DNA of 64,000 nucleotides, taken from assembly GCA_964035575.1 (NCBI GenBank), contig OZ037920.1, positions 62,001 to 126,000 on the forward strand, given 5' to 3'. The stretch comes from Rhynchopus sp. YZ270_cl-10 (Eukaryota; Euglenozoa; Diplonemea; Diplonemida; Diplonemidae). Position numbers and translations under genes: made by a program. Shown in pieces: positions 31,696 through 40,078 of the stretch; position 1 is the stretch's first letter; every line of letters starts with the position of its first letter. The notes beneath the pieces are model-generated. The model did no database searches. It had not been told where the DNA came from and saw only the letters and a program-made list of their open reading frames with translations.

Positions 31696-31731
31696 CTTGT
31701 AAGATGTATGTGTCTCTCGTTACACACCATC
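31696..31731 (+). repeat. Hairpin family B
   Basis: CTTGTAAGATGTATGTGTCT is followed by CTCGTTACACACCATC. GATG/CATC and TGTGT/ACACA pair around CTCTCGTT. Confidence 0.8.
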
Positions 31732-31821
31732 AGAAGAAAAAAGAGAAAAACACAACGGAGAAAGAGCAGAGATTTCTCTACAACTAATCGACATCAAACA
31801 AACAGAACAAAAGAAAAAAAA

Positions 31822-31864
31822 GTTTAGAAGATGATCCTAAGCCTCTCCTGCTTTCGGTCACCTT
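31822..31864 (+). repeat. Hairpin family A followed by poly(A)
   Basis: GTTTAGAAGATGATCCTAAG is followed by CCTCTCCTGCTTTCGGTCAC and CTT, then CA(18). The A tail directly after the element resembles a retroposed RNA end. Confidence 0.8.
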
Positions 31865-32179
31865 CAAAAAAAAAAAAAAAAAAACATCAACAACCCCAAA
31901 AGAAGAATTACTGAAAATCCCATTATATTTTCCCCAATAAGCAGTGTATTGCAAAGCAAAGAAGAGGTACTACCAATACCACCCAAAAGGCCAGGATCTT
32001 TTTTTTTTTTACTTTTTTTTGTTAAACTCAACCCCCAAAAAAGGATGTACCCCCCTCTCATAACACATCACCCCAAGGTGAGTTTCTGACCTTCCTTTTT
32101 TTTCCCATATTTTTTTTTCACACAATACATACTCACACTCTTACTCTCCTCCCCTCCTCCCCAAAAAAACATCCGTCTC

Positions 32180-33190
32180 CTAAACAAGCACATCAGAGTA
32201 CTCAACTCCCGCCTCCTGCTCAAAGTCTCTCGACTGGTCGTCGAAGGGCTGGGTCTGGGGGGCCTCCTTGGTTTGCTGCTGCTCGGCAGGCTGCTTCTTG
32301 CGGACACAGAAGCAGATGAGACCTGTCACAATCATCGCACAGAGGTAGGCACCGATGATGATTCCCGCGAAGGCACCTGGGGGCAGGTCGTCGTCGTCCT
32401 CTGTTGACTCAACCGGGACAGTGATGATGTCGCGGGAGGTGTCATCTGCCTCGCACTTTGATGCGTCGGTTCCTGTTGTGGTCAAGGTGAACCCGGTGCT
32501 GCACTTTGTCGCAACGCAGGTCTGTGCACCGTCCGGTCCGAGGAGGGTTGCCTCGACTGCGTTCTGCACAAAGCAGTCGTCAGTAGAGAGGGAGGAGGAG
32601 ACGGTCACCTCGTCACCAGAGGCGGCGATGAGCTCGGTGCTTCCAGAGGCTTTGATTTGGGTGAGAACGTCGGTCTCGATGGTTTCGAGGGCGCTTCCGA
32701 TGGTGGTGGGGACAGTCGCGTCAACATTGAGGTAGAGCGACCCGCAGAGGGAGGAGGAGATCATGTCTGCGGCATCGACACCGAGGAGGGCAGCGATGAT
32801 GTTGAGGAGGAGGTTCATGATCGTGCTGTTGCGCAGGCGGGCGCAGATCCCAGCGCGGAAGGCAAAGCGGAAGTGGAAGCGGAAGCTGGTCGGGGCCGCG
32901 CCGGTAGCATAGCATTTGTAGTAGGTGTGTCCGCTGAAGGCGCGCGAGCTGAACCCACTGCTGCACTCACACCTGCTGCGGCTGTTGCAGGTCGCAGCAG
33001 TGTCGCCGTTTTCCCTGCAGTCCGCGCTGGTCGTGCAGAAGCGTGTCGAAGAGACGCTGCCACCACTGCCAGGTGCAGGAGTGTCGGTCGCGTTGTTAAC
33101 CTCAAGTGCATCACTCTCACGATCAACAAAAAGAGACTGACTCGCTGCAAACGAAGCAGCGCACAGCACCATGAGGCTGCGGGTGAACAT
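32180..33190 (-). CDS. Type I membrane protein with cysteine-rich ectodomain
   Basis: 336 residues from ATG at 33190 (CACAACACAATG). A signal peptide covers residues 1-18 (MFTRSLMVLCAASFAASQ). An EGF-like cysteine segment follows (FCTTSADCRENG to CECSSGF, about residues 45-75). The middle part is serine/threonine-rich with further cysteines. One membrane helix (FAGIIIGAYLCAMIVTGLI, about 270-292) leads to a 40-residue cytosolic tail with glutamine/acidic content and a YSDVLV end. The topology indicates a surface or endomembrane protein; ligand unknown. A CAACAG acceptor-like site lies 28 nt before the ATG. Confidence 0.85.
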   Translation of the reverse strand: MFTRSLMVLCAASFAASQSLFVDRESDALEVNNATDTPAPGSGGSVSSTRFCTTSADCRENGDTAATCNSRSRCECSSGFSSRAFSGHTYYKCYATGAAPTSFRFHFRFAFRAGICARLRNSTIMNLLLNIIAALLGVDAADMISSSLCGSLYLNVDATVPTTIGSALETIETDVLTQIKASGSTELIAASGDEVTVSSSLSTDDCFVQNAVEATLLGPDGAQTCVATKCSTGFTLTTTGTDASKCEADDTSRDIITVPVESTEDDDDLPPGAFAGIIIGAYLCAMIVTGLICFCVRKKQPAEQQQTKEAPQTQPFDDQSRDFEQEAGVEYSDVLV

Positions 33191-34212
33191 TGTGTTGTGA
33201 GGTTTGATTGAAAGAGTCTGTTGTGGGGTGGGTAGGGTAGGGTAGGGGAAAGCGTCTGGGAGGTTTGTCAGCCTCCGGTACGTGGCCACCTTGTCGAGCA
33301 ACAACACAGAGGGGTGCGCTGCAAGGGAGACGGGAGAGCCACCTCTGCCTCGTGTGCTGAAGAGGTGCGTTCCAAAGAAGGTGCATAAGGCAGTCTTGGA
33401 AACGTTCCAAATGGACACCTGTGCAAGTGCCGGGAATGTTGTGGAGGGTGACAAAGCAATGAGTTATTTTCCTTTTTTTTTTGCATTCAGCATTCTATCT
33501 CGTTTTTTTGCAGTATGCAGTGTGCGGTCTTCTTTGTTTTCTACAATAATGTTTTTTTTTTGTGTTTATTTTTTTTGCTATTTTTGCTACGTTTTTCCTT
33601 GCCTAATTTGCTGTTCTCTGAGTTCCCCTGGGTGAAAGGCCAGGTACACATAACCACGGTTCTTACGTGATATGCGAACATTTGGCAAAATGACAAAAAA
33701 AAAAAGAGACAATGCACATAACCCGTCTCTTCCCCTTCCTCTTCTTCACCTTGTCTTTTCTCCTCCGTCTTATATTTTCTCTAGTGGTAACCACAACAAA
33801 ACCACACAACGTTTTCAAAACAATGTTTTTCTTTTTCCCTCCCTTCATTTCTTTTCAACACATTTAACGCAGTGGGGTGGTGTCTGTCTCTGCTTCCACA
33901 TTCGTGCACATCACTACTTCCCCCATTATCACAACCATCAAAACCATCTGCTCACAGTTTTTTTTGAATTTTGAAAGAAAAAAAAATAACAACGTGCAGG
34001 ACACCACTCTGTGAATTACACGCATGTCTTTTTTCCACCTAAACACAACACCTCGCCCTCTCGATGAGACAATTTTTTTTTTTCACCCTTTTTTTGATAA
34101 TCTGTTTCAAAGACAGTCTATCCAAAAAAAACACTATTTTCCACCTTTTTTGACAAATCGAAAGGGTTCTGTACGAGAAAAAAAAACACTTTTTTTTTTG
34201 AAAACGGGTCAC
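33191..34212. other. Spacer, no gene seen
   Basis: Pyrimidine-rich on the minus strand next to the membrane-protein start (33218-33260), otherwise A/T-rich. None of the hairpin families were seen. Confidence 0.55.
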
Positions 34213-35571
34213 TTATAAATCAGGCAGCTCAGCAGGCTCCATGAGACCCAGCTTTTGCCCCACCGCCAGCGCCGCCCCAACGACCATGAAGAAGGCAAAC
34301 ACCATCACACAGAGGGTGTTCATGTTGAGGTCGTACCCCTCGGGCTCGTTCTTCTTTGCCTCCATTGCAGTGTGCACCTTCTCGGCGACTTCTGCCTCCT
34401 TCTCCTCCTTCTGCTTCTCCACACGCTTCGCTTCTTTCACTTGCTCGGATACGACCGTTGGCTTGACTGCACGCTGTGCTTTGCTTACTTCACTTAACCC
34501 TTCCTTTGATACTCCCTTCGCCGCCAGCATCTCCACAACACCGGTATGCCCATTCATCCAGGCTATGGACATTGGTGTCTCGCCCTCCATGTCCTTAAGA
34601 GAAAGCGCTGCGTTGTCCTGTTCCAGAAGCAAGGCAACAACGTCGGTGTGCCCATTAAGCGCAGCATAGTGTAGTGCCGTAGACCCATCCCCTACGGACT
34701 GCAAATTGAGAAGTGGCGCCTCCGATTTGGCAAGAATTTTGGCAACAATATCGGGGGTTCCATCCATGCAGGCTTCGTGCAGCGCGCTGCAACCCTCATC
34801 TGATAGAATTGTAGGGTCCGCCCCAGCAGATAGCAGTTCTTCCACCACAGCAGTACTCCCTACGCCACATGCCTGGGCCAAGGCGGTGCCGTTCTTTGCC
34901 TTTGCATTAAGCACCTTCGATGCGTGAGTAGGAGGGAGCAGTGCAAGCTTTTCTATGTAAAATGTGACCAATTCTGCGGCATCGGGTTCCGAGGCGGCGA
35001 GGTGGAGGAGGGTCGAGCCGTTCTCGTCTTGGAGAGGAATGACCTTCGCGACGTCTGTGTCACGTAGGGTGGTGGTCTGTGTGGGGGTGGGTGTGTCCTC
35101 GTCGTCAGAAGGGGTTTCTGCGGAGAAGAAGTCGTTGAAGTCGTCGGGGGTGAGGAGGATCTTCGTGAGGCGGATGCTGGCTTCGTTGGCAATGCGGGTG
35201 GCGATGTGGAAGCAGGTCTCCCCAGCGTCGTCTTGGGCAGTCATCTTGGCACCGTGGCGGACCAGGGTGGCTGCTATGATGTCCTCCTCTTCGAGCATGG
35301 CGTAGTGCAGGGCTGTCATCTTCTTGTTGTCGGTGAGCGTAGCGTCTGCACCACGTGACAGAAGTTCGTCGACCACGTCGGAGGCGGCGGCCTCAGAAGC
35401 AATCATAAGGAGGGTCTGGCCCTTCTTGTTGCGTGCGTTCGCAAGTCCTGCATTCTTATCCAAAAAATCCGAAATCTTCCGAAGATTCCCCGATTTAACA
35501 GCCTTCACAGCCTCCGCATCTCTAGAATCAGCCTCAGGAGAGGACTCAGAAGACTTTCCTTTTTTACCCAT
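34213..35571 (-). CDS. Ankyrin-repeat tail-anchored membrane protein
   Basis: 452 residues, single exon, start MGKKGKSSESS. About seven ankyrin repeats span residues 20-350; clear ones are GQTLLMIASEAAASDVVDEL, MTALHYAMLEEED, GSTLLHLAASEPDA, GCSALHEACMDGTPDIV and STALHYAALNGHTDVV. An acidic threonine/proline linker separates the third and fourth. A lysine/glutamate-rich coiled segment (about 365-410) precedes a single C-terminal helix (CVMVFAFFMVVGAALAVG) with only a short lumenal tail, as in tail-anchored ER or outer-mitochondrial proteins. Ankyrin repeats bind proteins; the partner is unknown. Confidence 0.9.
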   Translation of the reverse strand: MGKKGKSSESSPEADSRDAEAVKAVKSGNLRKISDFLDKNAGLANARNKKGQTLLMIASEAAASDVVDELLSRGADATLTDNKKMTALHYAMLEEEDIIAATLVRHGAKMTAQDDAGETCFHIATRIANEASIRLTKILLTPDDFNDFFSAETPSDDEDTPTPTQTTTLRDTDVAKVIPLQDENGSTLLHLAASEPDAAELVTFYIEKLALLPPTHASKVLNAKAKNGTALAQACGVGSTAVVEELLSAGADPTILSDEGCSALHEACMDGTPDIVAKILAKSEAPLLNLQSVGDGSTALHYAALNGHTDVVALLLEQDNAALSLKDMEGETPMSIAWMNGHTGVVEMLAAKGVSKEGLSEVSKAQRAVKPTVVSEQVKEAKRVEKQKEEKEAEVAEKVHTAMEAKKNEPEGYDLNMNTLCVMVFAFFMVVGAALAVGQKLGLMEPAELPDL

Positions 35572-35777
35572 TTTTTTTGGTCTTTTTTTTCTGAAAAGTG
35601 AGAATTTTTTTTTTGGATTAAATTGGGTGAGAGGAAGGAGGGCAACAAAAAGTGGGGGTTTTGGAGCAATTTTTTTGAAGATCTAAATGCATTCTATCTT
35701 TTTCCTCCTCTAACAAGGGAACCTCACACAACCCCTCTCTAATTTCTACAAAAAAACACCCCCTTTTTTCCTCCCCC

Positions 35778-37154
35778 TCAATCATACAACTGCGCCCTCA
35801 GCTGCGCAAATCGCTCTGCGACAGACAGGGTTGGGGATGGGGTGTCACCTATACCCCCAATACTACCCCCACCACCTCCTCCCTCCAACACAGGCATCGG
35901 AACATACGCCTCGGGATGATCTGGGATAGGCGACCCCGGGAGGACCGACGGCAGGCGTTGTTGCGTCGCCAAGTGTCCTTCCCCTCTTTCCCCCCCTCCT
36001 CCCCTTGCCCCTTCCTGCAACTGCATCCGCATCCCCTGCTCCTGCATAGCGTGCAGCCGCTGTGCTGACCGATCTACACTTTCCCCAAATCCTGTCAACG
36101 CTGTCTGCCCATACTCATACCCAACACCCTGTACATTCTGTTCAGAGACGAAGGTCGTATTCCCCGACGGTGTTGTGAACACCCCTGCGGGAAGGTTCGG
36201 GCTTGCTGCTTGCAGTGGAGTTCTTGAAGGGAGGTGCTTTCCAAAGGCACCCGATACCGGTACCATACCCCGAGAAATTTCCGCAGATTCATTTAAATTC
36301 CCCCGAACTGGGCTGACCCGAGCGTTTGCAATACCTCCTCCACCTCCACCTCCACCTCCTCCTCCACCTCCACCCATCGTAGCGAGCTTCGTATTCAACG
36401 TTGCCTGCAAAGTGTCCAAACCCACAATCACATCGCCAATAGATCCACGTCCCTTTCTCTCCATAGGCACCCCATGGGCGTACCCTGGTTCATCTCGCTG
36501 TTGGTCCACTTCTGAGTCAGGCTCTGAAAGGAGGTCCCAATGTGTGGCCACAATAGGGCGCTGTGACGCATACTGCCCGGAGGCTGTGTGGGGGTAGGTG
36601 GACACAAAGTCGGGTTGGTGTGGTGCGTCTCTCTGTCTACGTGGTGACCGTCTGGTCCCTCTCGGTGATGCTGTATGGTGTTCTCTGTAAGGCGACCGTT
36701 TGGTTTCTCTCTCTTCACTGTACTGCGTCCGCCCCTTCTGTCCCTGTGTAGCGCTCTCCGCAGGCGCGCACCATGTAACAAAGGAAGGTGGGCGAGCATC
36801 GTGCGAAAAGATCGCATAGTTGGTCTCCTTTGCGACACTCCCTGCCCTCGCCCCACTCCGACTCCGTCCCCTTCTGCTTGCAAGCGTGGAGGGTTGTGCC
36901 CCACTACCACTACCACCACCCTCCCCCCCATGCTCCTGCAGCATGATACGGCTGTTCAACGACCGCACCATCCCACCCACATGCCCTGCCACAGGGCGTG
37001 CAGGTGAACCACTCGAACGACGTTGTACCACCGGACTGCGGCTACGGCCACGCATAGACGTCTCTGCCTCTGAGATGCGAGACTTACGTGAGGTGGTGAG
37101 GGTGGCAGAATGTGGCGGTGGTGGAGGAGGTGGGGGTGGGGGTGGTGCAGACAT
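35778..37154 (-). CDS. Low-complexity proline/glycine/RS-rich protein
   Basis: 458 residues from ATG in TCACAATG. It begins with eleven consecutive prolines, has arginine-serine motifs (MRGRSRSPVVQRRSSG, RRGRSRSGARAG, RRSPRRQR), a run of fourteen glycines near 262 and shorter glycine runs later. No folded domain was recognised. A predicted helix around GDVIVGLDTLQATLNTKLA may form a short coiled coil. RS content would fit an RNA-associated or cytoskeletal scaffold, but this is only inference. Repeat R1 lies 400 bp upstream of the start. Confidence 0.75.
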   Translation of the reverse strand: MSAPPPPPPPPPPPHSATLTTSRKSRISEAETSMRGRSRSPVVQRRSSGSPARPVAGHVGGMVRSLNSRIMLQEHGGEGGGSGSGAQPSTLASRRGRSRSGARAGSVAKETNYAIFSHDARPPSFVTWCAPAESATQGQKGRTQYSEERETKRSPYREHHTASPRGTRRSPRRQRDAPHQPDFVSTYPHTASGQYASQRPIVATHWDLLSEPDSEVDQQRDEPGYAHGVPMERKGRGSIGDVIVGLDTLQATLNTKLATMGGGGGGGGGGGGGGIANARVSPVRGNLNESAEISRGMVPVSGAFGKHLPSRTPLQAASPNLPAGVFTTPSGNTTFVSEQNVQGVGYEYGQTALTGFGESVDRSAQRLHAMQEQGMRMQLQEGARGGGGERGEGHLATQQRLPSVLPGSPIPDHPEAYVPMPVLEGGGGGGSIGGIGDTPSPTLSVAERFAQLRAQLYD

Positions 37155-37360
37155 TGTGAGAAGCGGGGAGGGGGGGAGGGGGTGTGTCCTGTAGTGTGTG
37201 GTGTGTGGATAGTTGTTGTGGTAGTGATGGTATTGCCCGATGATGTGTGGTGTGTTTCAAGACAAAGGGTACTCAAAATTTTCGGCGCTTTTTCGAGCAT
37301 GATTAAACAGGCACGATTTAAAGTACCGTACTATTTCTACGCGCAGAAGAGAGAATATTG

Positions 37361-37429
37361 TTGTCTCGCAACGAGGACTGGTGGAAGACTGTCCCTAAGA
37401 GGAAGGGGACTTCCGTGGCACCTGTGCTG
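37361..37429 (+). repeat. Repeat R1, 69 bp fragment
   Basis: Identical or nearly so to the R1 interior at 18422-18490 and 37806-37874 (TTGTCTCGCAACGAGGACTG through GGCACCTGTGCT). It lies 130 bp before the full copy. Confidence 0.9.
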
Positions 37430-37560
37430 TATTGAGAAAAAAGGTGGCAAGTGGAATCCGATTGGAACCCGAAAAATACAAAAGCGTTTAACTCATAAAA
37501 GTATTCATGTGAAACACGGACGTTGCTTAGTATGTTCTCATCATCTTTCTTGGAAGTGGT

Positions 37561-38049
37561 GTGTGGTGGGGGTGGTGTTCAGACTGTTAAAAAGCTCGTT
37601 TTGATTTTCAGTGTATCGTCAGCCCCACAAAGGGGTAGGTGTTGGATCCAGATGAAAAACTGTCATCATTTTGAGTGTGATGTGATCTTTTCTTGCGCCC
37701 TTGGGAGACCTCACGCCCATTTGCTGTAAGTTGGGCACACGTGAGGGACTATGAAGACACGCCTTTTGATTTTTGCTGCTCAACACTCACTCCAGAGAAA
37801 ACATCCTTGTCTCGCAACGAGGACTGGTGGAAGACTGTCCCTAAGAGGAAGGGGACTTCCGTGGCACCTGTGCTTTTTCTCCACAAAAGAACAAAAGACT
37901 TCTTGATGATTTTGTGCTGTTCAGATTGTTGAGACCCGAGAATACTTGTTGCAGACATCAAAGGGCAGAAGCCTTCAGGCACACTTTTGTTGTGTGGTGT
38001 ATTGCTCATCATTAACACTCTGACACGAAGGTGAACTCTCAACAAAGGA
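37561..38049 (+). repeat. Repeat R1, copy 2
   Basis: Matches 18165-18663 with very few substitutions and one 10 bp deletion. Identity ends abruptly at both sides. No terminal inverted repeat or target duplication was noticed. Confidence 0.9.
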
Positions 38050-38547
38050 GAGAACCTACAAAGTAGACACCATAACAAGAGCAAGGAGGAAAAACAAAAT
38101 AAAAAAAAGGGACCATTTTTTAAATATATTTTCCCCTTTTGTGTGTTTTGTGTGTGCTCTGTTTCCCCCCCTAGTTTTTTTTTTGTTTGTTGCCTTTTGT
38201 GTTTTTTGCTTCCTTTTTTTGCCTTGTTTTTGTTGTTTGTTTTTGGTGCCTTTTTTTCTTCTTTGAACGTCTAACATCGGACCTAAACCGTCTTTTTTTT
38301 GTGGCAATTTGGACGGAACAAAAAAAAAAATCCTTCCCCCCTTCTCCCCGAACCCCCTTTACCATTTTTTTATGTTTTTAAAAAAAAAATTTTTTTTTAC
38401 ATTTATTTGGGTGATGTAACTGTCTACGTCATTGTGTCGTTCGGATAAGTTTTCTTTGAAAAAGAAATAAAAAGTTGTTTTTTTTGTGCACGATGTGCAA
38501 AGCCGCACAGGGCATGACCACTTTGAAGGGGAGGGAAAAGAAAAAAA

Positions 38548-38592
38548 GTTTATAAGATAAACCCTAAGCCTCGCATTTGCTTAAGTCACCTT
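38548..38592 (+). repeat. Hairpin family A
   Basis: GTTTATAAGATAAACCCTAA is followed by GCCTCGCATTTGCTTAAGTC and ACCTT. Confidence 0.75.
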
Positions 38593-38852
38593 ACGAAAGG
38601 AAGGAGAGCACATCCCTCAAAAAATAAATAGGGTCCTGTCTCTCCCTTAATCCCCTTTGGACCCTCGGCTTTATTTTTTGCTTCCTTTTTTGTTTTTTGA
38701 TAAATTGTTTTGGAAATAGTGTAGTTGCGATGGGAATTGTACAATTTATTAAAGAGAAAGAAGCCACTTTTTCTCTTTTGGCTACTCAGACTGCGATGTA
38801 TTGTTGTCTTGGTTGCTGTTTAAAAGACTAAATTCGAAGAAAAAAAGGGTTG

Positions 38853-38891
38853 ACTTGAAATACAAAGCCCTCTCGTGAACAGTGTACCTCA
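38853..38891 (+). repeat. Hairpin family C
   Basis: CTTGAAATACAAAGCCCTCT is followed by CGTGAACAGTGTACCTC and then poly(A). TTGA-AATACA pairs with TGTA-C-CTCAA. Confidence 0.85.
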
Positions 38892-39340
38892 AAAAAAAAA
38901 AAAAGATACTGTCACCGCAAACAATTGAAAAGGACCGTGGTGGTAGCACGACAACAGGGGTGTAACGTTTTACACTTATTGCATGCTGTTTTTTGTTAGG
39001 CAAAAGAGAAGGGGGAAAAAAGAAGGGAAGTGGGTATGGGGTACAGTAAAGACAAAGAAACATTGATGGTTTCCGTTGTCCTTCCGTCACAGTGTGATTT
39101 TTTTGTACTTTTCTGTATGTGTGGGTGAACGTCTAGCTGAAATGGTTCTTATTTTTTGTCGCTTTTCTTCTTTGATTTGTTCGTTTAGCTGCTTATGTAT
39201 CTTCACTTCTAAACCTTTTTTTTTCCCGCCTCTTTTTTTTGCTTTTGTCCCGTGCCCCCCCCTCCTTCGACACCCGACCCTGTGTCCTGCGCTATTTCTC
39301 CAGAGAGGGGATTTCTCTTTGAAAAAAAAATTAGATTCAT

Positions 39341-39369
39341 ATACTTTCAGTTCACAGAATTGAAAGTAT
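39341..39369 (+). repeat. Hairpin family G
   Basis: ATACTTTCAGTTCACAGAAT then TGAAAGTAT: nine paired bases at the ends. Confidence 0.85.
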
Positions 39370-39380
39370 TAAAAAAAAGC

Positions 39381-39533
39381 GTCACCTTTTTGTCATTCCC
39401 TTCTTGTAGTTGTTTGATGCGTTGACACTTCCAGACACACCCGTTTTGGTGGGTGGTGTTGCGGAGCACGGTTGGGTGAGTGAACGACGTGACACTTTCC
39501 GCTCACAAAGTAGTAGTGTGCGTGAGAGGGGGA
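39381..39533 (+). repeat. Dispersed repeat R2, copy 2
   Basis: Second copy of the repeat in the synthetase intron. It again follows an A tract (39371-39378) and begins GCGTCACC. Confidence 0.75.
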
Positions 39534-40078
39534 AAAAAACACATTTTTTTTATAAACAGGTCACACACAGAACTACACAAAAAACACCACCCCCAAAAAA
39601 AAAAAAAACGCCACCGGTCGAACCCAATATAAAACCCCTAGATACCACCCCTCCCACCCACCCCATGACATAACTCATCGAGATCCTAAAAAAAACGAGA
39701 TGTGCATTTTTCTTCTTCCTTTTTGTTTTTTTGTTTTGAAGAAAAAATAAAAGAACACGTGCCGCACTCTGGTGCAGCACATAGGTTTGGCAGTAGGTGT
39801 GAACGAACCTCTGGACACGCCAATGGTTTTTTTTTTTTTTCTCTTCAAAATATTCTGAAAATTAAAGCCCAAAGGGGGAGGTGGAATGAGGCTTACAAAG
39901 GGGGGAAAACACACAAACAAAAAAAGATAAAAGAAACACAATAACGAATGGCGGCCCACGAAAGACCAAGGGAGGGGGGAAGGGAGAGAGAAAAAGAAAG
40001 AAAAAAAACGGAGGTGCGGCAACCCACCACCCCCAAAAAAAAAAGGTATTTTTTCTCTGCTGATATGTTTGTTTTATT

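Larger units (their letters stand above)
25410..32179. other. Repeat-rich spacer (6.8 kb) with many hairpins
   Basis: No gene with the codon bias of its neighbours was found. The sequence is A/T homopolymer-rich and has the densest set of hairpins in the window (about 20 between 26.1 and 31.9 kb), listed individually. The stretch 25640-26100 has no recognised repeat. Confidence 0.65.
37155..40078. other. Spacer between low-complexity gene and gamma-CA-like gene
   Basis: Contains R1 (full and fragment), R2 and hairpins. From 38050 to 38540 and 39540 to 40078 it is homopolymer-rich with nothing identified. Confidence 0.6.

Noticed and set aside
39590-39640. GGTTCGACC on the minus strand followed by T-rich sequence, resembling a tRNA B box and terminator
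   Set aside because: No A box, anticodon arm or acceptor stem can be folded upstream; the B box lacks its final CC.
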